DNA of 36,270 nt from assembly GCA_026707585.1 (NCBI GenBank), contig JAPOWQ010000030.1, positions 1-36,270 on the forward strand, given 5' to 3'. Every line of letters begins with the position of its first letter. The stretch's first letter is position 1. The notes under the pieces were generated by a model, which was not told the origin of the DNA, ran no database searches, and saw only the letters and a program-made list of their open reading frames with translations. This document shows positions 24,370-36,270 of this stretch, piece after piece. This DNA comes from Chloroflexota bacterium. Its GTDB lineage: Bacteria; Chloroflexota; UBA11872. The position numbers and the translations under genes are program-made.

Positions 24370-24585
24370 TTAGGCCTCCTCCACCTGATAGGGTACGAGC
24401 GAACGTTCGCGCTGGACCGTGAGCATGCGGGCGATGTCGCGGCGCACCAGCCGTAGCTGGGACGTATCCGCCAACTGCAGCGTCGCATGCTGGACGCGTA
24501 GTCGGAAGAGTTCTTCCTTGGTTTCCGCGATCCGTGAGGCCAATTCCTCGTCGCTCAGATCCCGGAACTGATCAGCCTTACCCAA
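24370..24585 (-). CDS. rpmC: 50S ribosomal protein L29 (TTG start)
   Basis: L29 lies near the tunnel exit and helps dock SRP and trigger factor. The 71-aa product reads as L29: [40 protein letters not shown] and [13 protein letters not shown]. No ATG or GTG exists at the right place. TTG 24585 is chosen because a perfect GGAGGT (24591-24596) lies 5 nt upstream. This start is inside the last codons of rplP, overlapping them by 8 nt. Confidence 0.95.
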   Translation of the reverse strand: MGKADQFRDLSDEELASRIAETKEELFRLRVQHATLQLADTSQLRLVRRDIARMLTVQRERSLVPYQVEEA

Positions 24586-25003
24586 CGGCGACCTCCGCGG
24601 AACGCGAGACGACGCGGGTTTGCACCGAGAGCTTGTGTGAGGCGAGCCGCATCGCTTCGCGAGCCATGTTTTCCTCAACGCCGGCGAGCTCAAAGAGGAT
24701 GCGGCCCGGCTTGACGACGGCGACCCAGCGCTCGACGTTGCCCTTCCCGCTGCCCATTCGAACTTCGGCTGGCTTCTGCGTAATTGGCTTGTCGGGAAAG
24801 ATCCGAATCCAGAGCTGCCCGCTGCGCCGGACGGCGTGGGTAATGGCGCGTCGAGCCGCCTCGATCTCGCGGCTGTCGACCCATCCCACGGTGGTGGCCT
24901 GCAGGCCAAATTCTCCGGAGACGAGGGTGTCGCCACGCGCGGCCCGGCCGCGACGGCGGCCCCGGTGCATTTTGCGGAACTTGGTTCGCTTGGGCATCAA
25001 CAT
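24578..25003 (-). CDS. rplP: 50S ribosomal protein L16
   Basis: L16 lies at the A-site side of the peptidyl transferase centre. The 141-aa protein begins [20 protein letters not shown] and includes [59 protein letters not shown] and [23 protein letters not shown] 25003 is preferred over ATG 24997 because a GAGG lies 6 nt upstream. It starts 2 nt after the rpsC stop. Confidence 0.97.
   Translation of the reverse strand: MLMPKRTKFRKMHRGRRRGRAARGDTLVSGEFGLQATTVGWVDSREIEAARRAITHAVRRSGQLWIRIFPDKPITQKPAEVRMGSGKGNVERWVAVVKPGRILFELAGVEENMAREAMRLASHKLSVQTRVVSRSAEVAVG
24591..24596 (-). promoter_or_regulatory. Strong Shine-Dalgarno site that fixes the rpmC TTG start
   Basis: GGAGGT on the minus strand lies in the last codons of rplP, 5 nt before TTG 24585. 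It is a near-perfect anti-16S match and the best ribosome-binding site noticed in this cluster. This fits a need to compensate for the weak TTG initiator. Confidence 0.8.
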
Positions 25004-25005
25004 GG

Positions 25006-25755
25006 CTAACCTCGCGGCGGCCGGCGGCGGCGGCCCGCAACCGGCCGGGTGACGGGCTCGGCGAGGAATTCGGCGGCGTCGCGAGCGGAACCGCGGTGCA
25101 CCCAACCCTTGACACCGATCCGCCCGGCGGTCGTACGCGCCTCGGTGAATCCGTAGTCAATGTCGGCGTCCAGGGTCTGAAGCGGAACGGTCCCGAGCAG
25201 CTCGAATTCACTGCGCGACATTTCGCGCCCGCCCAGACGGCCGCTCACCATGATCTTCACACCCTGCGCCCCGGCCCGCATGGTTCGTTCCGCCGTCATC
25301 TTGATTGCCCGGCGGAAGGAGACGCGGCGCTCGAGCTGGTCGGCCACGTTGCGAACGACCAAAAAGGCGTCGAGTTCGGGCTGGCTGATTTCCTCAACAT
25401 CGACCACGACGCGTTTGCCGGTGTGGCTCTCGATCCGGTTCTGGATTTCCTCGCGATTGCTGCCGCCGCGCCCGATGACGATGCCGGGCCGAGCCGTATG
25501 GATGACGACCCGCACCTGGCTGACCTGGCGCTCGATCTCGATTTTCGACACGCCGGCGCCGTAGCCGCCGCGACGGCGTCCGCCGCGACGCGCCATATTG
25601 CGGCCATCCGGCGCCTCGAGGTAGCTGCGCACGAGATTGCGAATTGACAGATCTTCAAGCAGCAGTTCGGTGTAGTCCCGGTCGGCGTACCAGGTGCTTT
25701 CCCAGCGCGTGGTGTAGCCCAGGCGGTAGCCGATGGGGTGAACTTTGCGTCCCAT
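25006..25755 (-). CDS. rpsC: 30S ribosomal protein S3 with an internal insertion
   Basis: S3 forms part of the mRNA entry channel. The 249-aa protein has [20 protein letters not shown] at the N-terminus, the KH domain ([20 protein letters not shown]) and the C-terminal [20 protein letters not shown]. Between the helix [11 protein letters not shown] and the conserved GVSKIEIER lie ~19 extra residues (about 47-66, [16 protein letters not shown]) that most S3 proteins lack. The frame is intact. Confidence 0.97.
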   Translation of the reverse strand: MGRKVHPIGYRLGYTTRWESTWYADRDYTELLLEDLSIRNLVRSYLEAPDGRNMARRGGRRRGGYGAGVSKIEIERQVSQVRVVIHTARPGIVIGRGGSNREEIQNRIESHTGKRVVVDVEEISQPELDAFLVVRNVADQLERRVSFRRAIKMTAERTMRAGAQGVKIMVSGRLGGREMSRSEFELLGTVPLQTLDADIDYGFTEARTTAGRIGVKGWVHRGSARDAAEFLAEPVTRPVAGRRRRPPRG

Positions 25756-25757
25756 GC

Positions 25758-26096
25758 CTAGGCAGTTCCGTCTTCAACTGTGACGGTGATGTGGCCGGAG
25801 CGCTTCTGGTACATGCCCACACGACCGCGCGACTTGGCGCGAAAGCGCCGAAGCGACGGTCCGTTGTGGACCACCACCGACTGAATCCGCAGCACGTCGC
25901 GGTCCAGGGCATAGTTGTGCTCGGCGTTCGCGGCGGCGGACTTGACCACTTTGGCAATGGCGGCGGCGGCCCGATTGGGCATGAAGGCCAGGGTAGCCAT
26001 TGCCTGGTCGATCTCAAGTCCAGCCAGTTCGCGTGCGATCACGCGCCCGCGTTGCGGCGACATGCGGACGTGCCTGGCGGTAGCCGAAACTTCCAT
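25758..26096 (-). CDS. rplV: 50S ribosomal protein L22
   Basis: L22 lines the exit tunnel. The 112-aa protein has RHVRMSPQRGRVIARELAGL, ALAFMPNRAAAAIAKVVKSA-like helical segment, AAANAEHNYALD and the C-terminal hairpin PSLRRFRAKSRGRVGMYQKR. The tunnel-lining hairpin shows no obvious deletion of the macrolide-resistance type. It lies 3 nt after rpsS. Confidence 0.97.
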   Translation of the reverse strand: MEVSATARHVRMSPQRGRVIARELAGLEIDQAMATLAFMPNRAAAAIAKVVKSAAANAEHNYALDRDVLRIQSVVVHNGPSLRRFRAKSRGRVGMYQKRSGHITVTVEDGTA

Positions 26097-26099
26097 GCG

Positions 26100-26384
26100 T
26101 CAGTGCCCCATGGGCGAGGTTGAGCGCCCGCGCGCATGGCTGCGGAACGTGCGGGTTGGGGCAAATTCGCCCAGCCGATGCCCAACCATGTTTTCGGACA
26201 CGTACACCGGGACGTGACGGCGCCCGTCGTGAACGGCGATCGTCAGCCCGACCATTTCAGGGTGCACGACACTGGCCCGACTCCAGGTGCGAATGACCTG
26301 CTTGCGGCGGCTGCGTGAGGCTTCGGCGACACGCTTTTCGAGCTTGGGATGGATATACCAGCCTTTTTTGGTACTGCGTGACAT
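26100..26384 (-). CDS. rpsS: 30S ribosomal protein S19
   Basis: A 94-aa head protein. It begins [20 protein letters not shown] and includes [40 protein letters not shown] and [16 protein letters not shown], with no change from the usual length. It is 6 nt after rplB. Confidence 0.98.
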   Translation of the reverse strand: MSRSTKKGWYIHPKLEKRVAEASRSRRKQVIRTWSRASVVHPEMVGLTIAVHDGRRHVPVYVSENMVGHRLGEFAPTRTFRSHARGRSTSPMGH

Positions 26385-26390
26385 AGGGTT

Positions 26391-27221
26391 CTACCTGTTC
26401 CGCCGGCGCACGATGAACTTGTCGCTGGGACGCCGTCCGACGCGCGTGCGCCGTCCCTGGGTCGGCTTGCCCCAGGGGGTTTTGGGGCCTGGCATGCCGA
26501 CAGGGGCCTTGCCCTCGCCGCCGCCATGCGGATGGTCATGGGGATTCATGGCGGCGCCGCGCACCTGCGGGCGACGGCGACGCCAGCGAATTCTCCCGGC
26601 TTTGCCGGCGGCCTGGTTGCTGTGGTCCACGTTTCCGACGCGCCCGATGGTGGCGATGCAGGTGTCGGACACCTGGCGCATCTCGCCCGAGGGTAAGCGC
26701 AGCGTCGCCAGGCCGCGGTCCTTGGCCATCAGCTGGCAGACCATCCCAGCCGAGCGCACGAGTTGCGCGCCGCGGCCGGGCGTGAGTTCAACGGCGTGCA
26801 CTTCGGTGCCGGCCGGAACGCGAGCGAGCTGCATGGCGTTGCCGGGCCGCGGTTCGACGCCGGGCCCGGAGTTGATTTCGCTGCCCACGCCGATTCCCAC
26901 GGGCGCCAGGATGTAGCGCTTCTCGCCGTCGCGGTAGTGCAGCAGGGCGATGTGGGCCGAGCGGTTGGGGTCGTATTCGATGCTGGCGACGACCGCGGGT
27001 ACCCCGGGCTTGTCGCGACGCCAGTCGATGACCCGGTATCGGCGCTTGGCGCCGCCCCCGCGGTGTCGCACGGTGACTCGACCGGTGTTATTGCGCCCGG
27101 CCCGCTTGGTGAGGGGACGCAGCAGTTTCTTCAGCGGCCGGTGGCCGGAGAGTTCAGCGTTATCAACGGCGACATACCCGCGACGGCCCGGTGAGGTGGG
27201 GTTGAAGTTACGAAGTCCCAT
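26391..27221 (-). CDS. rplB: 50S ribosomal protein L2
   Basis: L2 supports peptidyl transfer and subunit joining. The 276-aa protein shows [79 protein letters not shown] and a basic tail. The near-universal [13 protein letters not shown] carries His instead of Val here (CAT codon). The critical histidine in DHPH is kept. It lies 3 nt after rplW. Confidence 0.98.
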   Translation of the reverse strand: MGLRNFNPTSPGRRGYVAVDNAELSGHRPLKKLLRPLTKRAGRNNTGRVTVRHRGGGAKRRYRVIDWRRDKPGVPAVVASIEYDPNRSAHIALLHYRDGEKRYILAPVGIGVGSEINSGPGVEPRPGNAMQLARVPAGTEVHAVELTPGRGAQLVRSAGMVCQLMAKDRGLATLRLPSGEMRQVSDTCIATIGRVGNVDHSNQAAGKAGRIRWRRRRPQVRGAAMNPHDHPHGGGEGKAPVGMPGPKTPWGKPTQGRRTRVGRRPSDKFIVRRRNR

Positions 27222-27224
27222 CGA

Positions 27225-27509
27225 TCAGACCCCCGGCACCACTTCGATGCTGTGGCCCTCGCGGAGGGTCACCACGGCCTTGCGCCAACTGGGTCGATGG
27301 CCCTGAAAGCGTCCCATGCGCCGGGGCTTGCCACGCACGTTCATGACATTGACGGACGACACCTCGACGTGAAACATGGCCTCCACGGCACGGCGGATCG
27401 CATGCTTGGATGCGTCGGCCCGCACCTTGAAGACGTACTTGCCGAGTTCGCCAAGGGCCGTTGACTTCTCTGTCACGATCGGGCGGGAAATGACGTCGGC
27501 GGGGTTCAT
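27225..27509 (-). CDS. rplW: 50S ribosomal protein L23
   Basis: The main docking protein for SRP and trigger factor at the tunnel exit. The 94-aa protein has DVISRPIVTEKSTALGELGK, YVFKVRADASKHAIRRAVEA, FHVEVSSVNVMNVRGKPRRM and GRFQGHRPSWRKAVVTL. The start overlaps the rplD stop by 4 nt. Confidence 0.98.
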   Translation of the reverse strand: MNPADVISRPIVTEKSTALGELGKYVFKVRADASKHAIRRAVEAMFHVEVSSVNVMNVRGKPRRMGRFQGHRPSWRKAVVTLREGHSIEVVPGV

Positions 27510-28120
27510 GCGCCGACTCGCTTCTGTAGCGCCGCCAGCGCCGCCTGCGTGGTGACGATATGGTCGGCAACGGCGATGTCGTAGAAGTTCAGGGTGTCGG
27601 CGCGCTCGACGGCCAGGTTGGGGATGTTACGCGCCGAGCGTTGCAGGGCTTCGGACGGTTCCAGGTCAACCAGCAACACCCGTCCCGCGAGGCCCGCGGC
27701 CTGCAGCCAGGCGGCGCGGTCACGTGTCTTGGGCGAGTCGCCCCAGGAGGCGGCGACCCTGAGGCCCTGGTCGGCCGCCTTGGCCGCGAGGAGCGTGCGA
27801 ACCGCGTGCCGACGCTCGCGCTTGTTGACCCGGGTGCGAGTCCGCCGCGGCTTGGGGCCAAAGGCGACGCCGCCACCCCGGCGGATAGGCGACCCCGCGC
27901 TGCCCGCGCGCGCTCGGCCGGTGGCCTTCTGCCGATACAGCTTGGCGGTGCTGGCCACGACCTCGCCGCGGCTCTTTGTGTTCGCCGTGCCCTGGCGCCG
28001 GTTGGCCGCGTGGGCCGTGAGCATGCGCTTCAACAGCTCGGTGGACGCATCGGCGGGGCCGAAGGCGTCAGCGGCGACGGGCGCCGGCATGTCAGAGCCG
28101 GCCGAGGTGGCGGGCATCAA
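27506..28120 (-). CDS. rplD: 50S ribosomal protein L4
   Basis: L4 lines the tunnel with L22 and autoregulates the S10 operon in some bacteria. The core is clear: HAANRRQGTANTKSRGEVVA, RQKATGRARAGSAGSPIRRG, GGVAFGPKPRRTRTRVNKRE, and the C-terminal RNIPNLAVERADTLNFYDIA. The first ~27 residues are low-complexity and diverge from the usual beta-strand start. ATG 28120 overlaps rplC; an internal Met at residue 11 is an alternative. Confidence 0.96.
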   Translation of the reverse strand: MMPATSAGSDMPAPVAADAFGPADASTELLKRMLTAHAANRRQGTANTKSRGEVVASTAKLYRQKATGRARAGSAGSPIRRGGGVAFGPKPRRTRTRVNKRERRHAVRTLLAAKAADQGLRVAASWGDSPKTRDRAAWLQAAGLAGRVLLVDLEPSEALQRSARNIPNLAVERADTLNFYDIAVADHIVTTQAALAALQKRVGA

Positions 28121-28758
28121 TCGGCTCCTCGCTCCGATGCACGAACCGGTCGGATCGCGACGACCGTATCGCGCGGCCCCGGCACCGCGCCGACGAGCAG
28201 GAGGAGCCCGCGTTCCACGTCGATTTTCGCCACGGTCAGGTTGCGAGCCGTCGCGCGCCCGCCGCCCATGCGCCCGGCCATGCGTGTGCCTTTGAAGACA
28301 CGGCTCGGCGAGGTTCCGGCACCGATCGATCCCGGGGCGCGTTCGCGATCGGATTGCCCGTGGGTGCGCTTGCCGCCTCTGAAGCCGTGCCGCTTCATCA
28401 CCCCAGCGAAGCCCTTACCCTTGGAGGTGCCGATTACGTCGACTCGTGGCCCAAGGTTTACGTTGGCGACCGTCAACTCGTCGCCCACCGCAAGGCCCGA
28501 GGCGTCTCGCGTGCGGAATTCACGCAGCACGCGGTAGGGCGGCAGGCGGCCGAGATGGCCGCGCTCGGCCCGGGTGAGTCGGCGCTCGGGCACGGGGTCG
28601 AAGCCGAGTTGCACGGCGGAATAGCCGTCGGCCGCCTGGGTGCGCACCTGGGTGACGTGGCATGGGCCAGCCTGGATCACCGACACGCCAAAGGCGCGGC
28701 CCTGGCCGTCAAAAACCTGTGTCATGCCGAGTTTGCGGCCAATGAGCCCAACCGACAT
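28117..28758 (-). CDS. rplC: 50S ribosomal protein L3
   Basis: An early-assembly 50S protein reaching the peptidyl transferase centre. The 213-aa protein starts MSVGLIGRKLGMTQVFDGQG and contains VDVIGTSKGKGFAGVMKRHG, FRGGKRTHGQSDRERAPGSI and SRVFKGTRMAGRMGGGRATA. It lies 2 nt after rpsJ and overlaps rplD by 4 nt. Confidence 0.98.
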   Translation of the reverse strand: MSVGLIGRKLGMTQVFDGQGRAFGVSVIQAGPCHVTQVRTQAADGYSAVQLGFDPVPERRLTRAERGHLGRLPPYRVLREFRTRDASGLAVGDELTVANVNLGPRVDVIGTSKGKGFAGVMKRHGFRGGKRTHGQSDRERAPGSIGAGTSPSRVFKGTRMAGRMGGGRATARNLTVAKIDVERGLLLLVGAVPGPRDTVVAIRPVRASERGAD

Positions 28759-28760
28759 GG

Positions 28761-29153
28761 CTAGGATTTCAACTCGATGTCGACGCCGGCGGCCAGTTGC
28801 AGCCGCAGGAGTTCGTCCATCGTTTGGGGCGTGGGATCGATGACGTCGATCAGGCGCTTGTGGGTCCGCATTTCGAACTGCTCGCGCGAATCCTTGTCGA
28901 TGAACGGCGAGCGGATCACCGTCCAGGACTTGCGCTCGGTAGGCAGCGGGATGGGGCCGCGCACGTCGGCGCCGGTGCGCCCGGCGGTGTCGATGATGCG
29001 CCGGGCCGCGTCGTCCAGCACGCGGTGGTCATAGGCCTTGAGACGGATACGAATCCGCTGGGTTGGCGACTGCCGCCGGGGCCGGGCCGGCGCGCGTCGA
29101 CCCGAGCCTTCCGTGGAAGGCGGGCGAGCGGGTCGGGCGCGCGCTTGTGCCAT
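28761..29153 (-). CDS. rpsJ: 30S ribosomal protein S10 with N-terminal extension
   Basis: S10 (NusE) works in the 30S head and in transcription antitermination. The core [55 protein letters not shown] and [11 protein letters not shown] is standard. A ~30-residue Arg/Pro/Ala-rich N-terminal extension brings it to 130 aa against the usual ~102. No closer ATG exists, so ATG 29153, 3 nt after the tuf stop, is used; a non-ATG start nearer the core cannot be excluded. Confidence 0.95.
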   Translation of the reverse strand: MAQARARPARPPSTEGSGRRAPARPRRQSPTQRIRIRLKAYDHRVLDDAARRIIDTAGRTGADVRGPIPLPTERKSWTVIRSPFIDKDSREQFEMRTHKRLIDVIDPTPQTMDELLRLQLAAGVDIELKS

Positions 29154-29156
29154 GGG

Positions 29157-30359
29157 TTACTTGAGGATGTTGGTCACGACACCCGCGCCGACGGTGACAC
29201 CGCCCTCGCGAATGGCGAAATTCACGCCGTCTTCCAGCGCGATCGGCTGGTGCAGGCGCACGGTCATTTCCACGTTGTCGCCGGGAACCACCATTTCGGT
29301 GCCCGCCGGCAGCTCGATCTCGCCGGTGACGTCGGTGGTGCGGATGTAGAACTGCGGACGATAGCCGCTGAAGAACGGGGTGTGGCGTCCGCCCTCGTCG
29401 CGGGTGAGGACATAGACCTGGGCGTTGAACTCGGTGTGCGGGGTGATGGAGCCGGTCTTGGCCAGCACCATGCCGCGTTCGACCTCGTCGCGCTCGACGC
29501 CGCGGAGCAGGCAGCCGACGTTGTCGCCGGCTACACCCTCGTCGAGCGTCTTTCGGAACATTTCAACGCCGGTGACCACGCGCTGGTCGATTTCGGCGCG
29601 CATGCCCACGATGTCGACCTGCTCGCCGACCGTGACCTTGCCGCGCTCGACGCGGCCGGTTACGACGGTGCCGCGGCCCTTGATACCGAAGACGTCCTCG
29701 ACCGGCATCAGGAACGGCTGGTCAACCGGCCGCTCGGGCTGCGGGATGTAGGTGTCCACGGCCTCCATCAGCTCGAGGATCGGCTGATACTCGGGCGAGT
29801 CCAGATCAGTGCTCGCGGACTCCAGCGCCAGCAGGGCGCTGCCGGGAATGATGGGCGCGTTGTCGCCGTCGAAGTCGTACTTGTTGAGCAGGTCACGCAG
29901 TTCGAGTTCGACCAGCTCCAGCAGTTCCTCGTCCTCGACGATGTCCGCCTTGTTGAGGAAGACCACGATCGCGGGCACGTCCACCTGGCGGGCCAGCAGC
30001 ACGTGTTCGTAGGTCTGCGGCATTGGGCCGTCGTCCGCGCCCACGACCACGATTGCGCCGTCCATCTGCGCGGCGCCGGTGATCATGTTCTTGATGTAGT
30101 CGCGGTGGCCGGGCGCGTCGATGTGGGCGTAGTGCCGGGATTCGGTTTCGTACTCGGCGTGGGTGATGGAGATGGTGATGCCGCGCTCCTTTTCTTCCGG
30201 TGCGCGGTCGATCTCGTCGAAAGCCATGAAGTCGGCCAACTGCTTGTACGAAAGGACTTTCGTAATAGCGGCGGTCAACGTGGTCTTGCCGTGGTCGACG
30301 TGGCCGATCGTGCCGACGTTGACGTGCGGCTTCGTTCGTTCAAAGTGTTGGCGTGCCAT
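29157..30359 (-). CDS. tuf: Elongation factor Tu
   Basis: It delivers aminoacyl-tRNA to the ribosome. The 400-aa protein carries the G motifs [11 protein letters not shown] (G1), RGITI (G2), DAPGH (G3) and NKAD (G4), followed by domains II and III ending [15 protein letters not shown]. Two deviations stand out. The conserved DCPGHADY is DAPGHRDY, and DGPMPQTREH is [10 protein letters not shown] (TAC codon). An AGGAG lies ~11 nt upstream of the ATG. Only one tuf copy is in the window. Confidence 0.98.
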   Translation of the reverse strand: MARQHFERTKPHVNVGTIGHVDHGKTTLTAAITKVLSYKQLADFMAFDEIDRAPEEKERGITISITHAEYETESRHYAHIDAPGHRDYIKNMITGAAQMDGAIVVVGADDGPMPQTYEHVLLARQVDVPAIVVFLNKADIVEDEELLELVELELRDLLNKYDFDGDNAPIIPGSALLALESASTDLDSPEYQPILELMEAVDTYIPQPERPVDQPFLMPVEDVFGIKGRGTVVTGRVERGKVTVGEQVDIVGMRAEIDQRVVTGVEMFRKTLDEGVAGDNVGCLLRGVERDEVERGMVLAKTGSITPHTEFNAQVYVLTRDEGGRHTPFFSGYRPQFYIRTTDVTGEIELPAGTEMVVPGDNVEMTVRLHQPIALEDGVNFAIREGGVTVGAGVVTNILK

Positions 30360-30388
30360 TCGCTGCTGTGCTCCTGCGCAGTGCGCGG

Positions 30389-32461
30389 TTACGAAACCGG
30401 CGTCAGAAGTCCATCCGCGGCGCCCGCTCGTTGGGTAACCGCGTAGTGGGAAAACTCCATGGAAAACGTTCCGCGACCCTGAGTCGCCGAACGCAACTCG
30501 TTAGCGTACCCGAACATCGTGGCCAGCGGTACCTCTGCCGCGATGATGTGCGTGCCGCCGCGCATGTCCGCGCCGTGAATGGTGCCGCGCTTGGCGGCCA
30601 GGCCGGCTAGCGTGTCGCCGACGTAGTCCTCGGGGACGACGACCTGGACGGTCATGAGCGGCTCCATGACATCGGTACCGGCGCGGCCCAGCGCGTCCTC
30701 CACAGCCATGGCGCCGGCGATTTCAAACGCCAGTTCCGAGGAGTCGACTTCGTGGTAGGCGCCATCGACCAGCGTGATGCGAACGTCCGTGACTTCCATG
30801 CCCTGCGGACCACTGGTCAACCGACGCGCCGCCCCACGCTCGGCGGCGGGAATGAACTGCACGGGTATGGCGCCGCCGACGATGCGCCGCTCGATCTGCA
30901 CGCCCGTGCCAAGCGGCAACGGCTCCAGTTCGACCGTGACGTCGCCGTATTGGCCGCGGCCACCGGTCTGCCGAATGAACCGGCCGCGGCCGGTGGCTTC
31001 CCTGCGGGGACGCTCGCGGAATGACACTTGCGGCCGACCGACATTGGCGCCTACCCGGTATTCGCGAAGCAACCGGTCAACGATTACTTCCAGATGCAAC
31101 TCGCCCATGCCGGCGATAAGCGTCTGGCCGGTCTCTTCGTTGGCGCTGATACGGAAGGTGGGATCTTCCTCACCCAGACGCCGTAAGGCGTCGATGATCT
31201 TGTCCTGGTCGCCTCGGCTCTTCGGCTCGATGGCAATGGTGACGACCGGTTCGGGGAAGGTGATGGACTCCAATTGCAAGGGATATTTGGGGTCGGTCAG
31301 CGTATCGCCGGTATTGGTGGCACGGACGCCCACGGCAGCCAGGATGTCGCCGTAGCGGATGGTCTCAGTGACTTCCTCGCGCTTGTCGGCGTGCATGCGC
31401 AGCACGCGGGACAGGCGTTCACGCTTGCCGGCGGCCGTGTTGAGCACGGCGGCCCCCGGCTCAATCGAGCCCGAATAGACGCGGAAGTAGGCAAGCTTGC
31501 CGGCGTGCGGGTCCGCCACGATCTTGAACGCAATCGCGGTGAACGGATCGTCTTCCGCGGGTCGGCGTTGCTCCTCCGCGCCGGTCTTCGGATTGATCCC
31601 CGTCACAGGCGCAATGTCCAGCGGCGACGGGAGGTAGTCGGTAATTGCGTCGAGCAGTGGCTCGATGCCCTTGTTGCGCAGGGCCGAGCCCATCAATACC
31701 GGGACGCCCTGGGCCGTGACGGTCATTCGCCGCAAGGCGTCCGTCAGCTCGGCGGTCGAGATCGCCTCACCGTCGAGGTACTTGGTGGCGAGGTCATCGT
31801 CGAGCTCGGCCAAAGCCTCGATCATGTGCTCGCGCGCGTCCAGCGCGGACGCTTCCAACTCCGTTGGCACGGGGCCCGGCTGGGGAGTCACCAGGCCATC
31901 CGCCGACCAGCGGACGGCCTGCATGGTCACCAGATCGATAACGCCCTCGAAGTCGGCTTCGAATCCGATGGGTATCTGGATAGGCACGGGGTTGGCGTTG
32001 AGCCGGTCGCGAATGGACTGAACGGTTGCGTCAAAATCAGCGCCGCGCCGGTCCATCTTGTTGATGAAGGCGATGCGCGGGACGCTGTAGCGGTCGGCTT
32101 GCCGCCAGACGGTCTCGGATTGGGGCTCCACACCGTTGACGGCGTCGAACACGACCACGCCGCCATCGAGCACGCGCAAGGACCGCTCGACTTCAGCGGT
32201 GAAGTCGACGTGGCCGGGCGTGTCGATGATGTTGATGCGGTGGTCATTCCAGGCGGCGGTGGTGGCGGCGGCGACGATGGTGATGCCGCGCTCGCGTTCC
32301 TGGGCCATCCAGTCCATCTGCGCGTTGCCGTCGTGGACCTCGCCCACGCGGTGAATGCGCCCGCAGTAGAACAGGATGCGTTCCGTGGTGGTGGTCTTGC
32401 CCGCGTCGATGTGGGCAATGATTCCAATGTTGCGCGTACGCGAAATATTCAGGGTGCTCAT
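30389..32461 (-). CDS. fusA: Elongation factor G
   Basis: The translocase GTPase, 690 aa. G-domain motifs are [47 protein letters not shown] and NKMD, followed by domains II-V ([60 protein letters not shown]). The frame is open upstream to 32578, but ATG 32461 matches the family start [19 protein letters not shown] and has GAGG just upstream. It lies 31 nt after rpsG. Confidence 0.98.
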   Translation of the reverse strand: MSTLNISRTRNIGIIAHIDAGKTTTTERILFYCGRIHRVGEVHDGNAQMDWMAQERERGITIVAAATTAAWNDHRINIIDTPGHVDFTAEVERSLRVLDGGVVVFDAVNGVEPQSETVWRQADRYSVPRIAFINKMDRRGADFDATVQSIRDRLNANPVPIQIPIGFEADFEGVIDLVTMQAVRWSADGLVTPQPGPVPTELEASALDAREHMIEALAELDDDLATKYLDGEAISTAELTDALRRMTVTAQGVPVLMGSALRNKGIEPLLDAITDYLPSPLDIAPVTGINPKTGAEEQRRPAEDDPFTAIAFKIVADPHAGKLAYFRVYSGSIEPGAAVLNTAAGKRERLSRVLRMHADKREEVTETIRYGDILAAVGVRATNTGDTLTDPKYPLQLESITFPEPVVTIAIEPKSRGDQDKIIDALRRLGEEDPTFRISANEETGQTLIAGMGELHLEVIVDRLLREYRVGANVGRPQVSFRERPRREATGRGRFIRQTGGRGQYGDVTVELEPLPLGTGVQIERRIVGGAIPVQFIPAAERGAARRLTSGPQGMEVTDVRITLVDGAYHEVDSSELAFEIAGAMAVEDALGRAGTDVMEPLMTVQVVVPEDYVGDTLAGLAAKRGTIHGADMRGGTHIIAAEVPLATMFGYANELRSATQGRGTFSMEFSHYAVTQRAGAADGLLTPVS

Positions 32462-32492
32462 GGTCCTCGTGCTGCGAATTCGGCAGGTGGGG

Positions 32493-32963
32493 TTAGTAGG
32501 CGTAGATCGCGAACGCGCGGTTCGCTTCCGCCATCCGATGCATCTCGTCGCGCCGCCGCACGGCGCCGCCTTGTCCATCGGCGGCTTCCATCAGCTCGGC
32601 CGCCAGGCGTTCGGGCATTGAGCGGCCGCCTCGATTGCGCGAGGCGTCGATCAGCCAGCGCACGGCCAGGGAATAGCGTCGATCTCCGCGGATTTCCACG
32701 GGGACCTGGTAGTTGGCGCCACCGACGCGGCGTGGCTTGACCTCGATCTGGGGCATCGCATTGCGGACCGCGGCCTCGAAGACATCAATGGCGGGTGCGC
32801 CGGTCCGCCCCTCGATGATGTCGAAGGCGTTATAGACGACTCGCTGCGACAGCGACTTCTTGCCGTTGCGCATCACCTTGTTGATGAACCGCTGCACCGT
32901 GCGGTTGTTGAACCGGGGGTCGGGCGGAATCACGCGGCGCTCCGGGCGCTTGCGGCGCGGCAT
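32493..32963 (-). CDS. rpsG: 30S ribosomal protein S7
   Basis: The head-assembly initiator. The 156-aa protein shows [69 protein letters not shown] and [15 protein letters not shown] at the C-terminus. A 71-nt spacer separates it from rpsL, which is where S7 autoregulation acts in E. coli. A comparable structure was not evident by eye. Confidence 0.98.
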   Translation of the reverse strand: MPRRKRPERRVIPPDPRFNNRTVQRFINKVMRNGKKSLSQRVVYNAFDIIEGRTGAPAIDVFEAAVRNAMPQIEVKPRRVGGANYQVPVEIRGDRRYSLAVRWLIDASRNRGGRSMPERLAAELMEAADGQGGAVRRRDEMHRMAEANRAFAIYAY

Positions 32964-33034
32964 CAGGGGAACCTCGCCTGCTGGGCGGCGGTAGGGGCGA
33001 TCGGCGTCATCGGCAGCTGCTGTCGAACCCCGTG

Positions 33035-33448
<414 letters not shown>

Positions 33449-33481
33449 GAGGCGACCTACGGAACCCTTACGTAGAAAAGG

Positions 33482-33505
33482 CGTGGCGGCGCAGGGCCTG
33501 CCACG
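33482..33505 (-). terminator. Possible terminator/attenuator hairpin between rpoC and rpsL
   Basis: On the minus strand CGTGGC (33505-33500) and GCCACG (33487-33482) make a 6-bp GC-rich stem with a 12-nt loop. It is followed after two C by TTTTCT (33479-33474). This resembles a weak intrinsic terminator or attenuator in the 72-nt rpoC-rpsL spacer. A second small inverted repeat, CTACG/CGTAG (33457-33461 and 33471-33475), lies closer to rpsL. Confidence 0.4.
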
Positions 33506-33520
33506 GCGGGAAGTAGCCTA

Positions 33521-36270
<2,750 letters not shown>

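Noticed and set aside
28797-30446. 549-codon open frame on the plus strand opposite rpsJ and tuf
   Set aside because: It is an antisense shadow of strongly conserved genes, produced by high GC; the composition is repetitive (V/D/H/G/A-rich) with no family motif and no ribosome-binding site.
31274-32740. 488-codon open frame on the plus strand opposite fusA and rpsG
   Set aside because: Same reason: antisense of conserved coding sequence, with low-complexity translation.
32964-33034. S7-binding translational control structure in the rpsL-rpsG spacer
   Set aside because: The 71-nt gap is in the right place, but no structure like the E. coli one could be drawn by eye; a covariation model is needed.

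Overview
This is a GC-rich, gene-dense bacterial window with no stretch over 300 bases lacking a gene. The right two thirds is one unbroken ribosomal/transcription supercluster on the minus strand. The left third holds metabolic and housekeeping genes on both strands. I infer a member of the Chloroflexota, possibly an uncultured SAR202- or Dehalococcoidia-like lineage. The reasons are the gene order, an insertion in S12 of the kind I recall from Chloroflexota, zinc-binding forms of S4, S14, L24 and L36, split glycine decarboxylase (gcvPA/gcvPB), GTG and TTG starts, and apparently leaderless promoters. This assignment comes from reading alone and is only moderately secure.

Layout from left to right. 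1-401 (-) is the N-terminal part of a gene cut by the window edge, perhaps an Eco57I-like DNA methylase. 621-2318 (+) is a flavin-dependent halogenase-like protein with an extra C-terminal winged-helix/PqqD-like domain. 2389-5562 (-) is the glycine cleavage set gcvH-gcvPA-gcvPB, tightly overlapped and without gcvT. 5614-6861 (+) is a MazG-type nucleotide pyrophosphohydrolase with an unrecognised N-terminal half. 6918-8195 (-) is an exported M28/PA-domain protein whose zinc and catalytic residues look lost. 8269-9935 (+) is a DmpA/P1-like self-processing peptidase overlapping a SAM hydrolase (DUF62). 10052-12503 (+) is an M50 membrane protease, an HD-domain protein, scpA and scpB, with overlapping starts and stops in the last three.

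12500-36270 (-) is read from right to left: rpoC (5' end cut by the window), rpsL, rpsG, fusA, tuf, rpsJ, rplC, rplD, rplW, rplB, rpsS, rplV, rpsC, rplP, rpmC, rpsQ, rplN, rplX, rplE, rpsN, rpsH, rplF, rplR, rpsE, rpmD, rplO, secY, adk, map, infA, rpmJ, rpsM, rpsK, rpsD, rpoA, rplQ, truA, rplM, rpsI. This joins the classical str, S10, spc and alpha operons plus truA-rplM-rpsI. Spacers are mostly 0-12 nt or 1-8 nt overlaps. The largest gaps (71-72 nt) flank rpsL. The last gene, rpsI, collides tail to tail with scpB, sharing a CTAG at the stops, so the huge operon has no room for a terminator outside coding sequence.

No new multi-gene defence or mobile system is evident. The unusual points are protein-level: the halogenase-PqqD-like fusion, the apparently dead M28 protein, the MazG fusion, insertions or extensions in IF-1, S14, S3, S12 and S10, and an S12 residue (Arg at the E. 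coli K88 position) that in other bacteria gives streptomycin resistance. No tRNA, rRNA, CRISPR array or insertion sequence was recognised.
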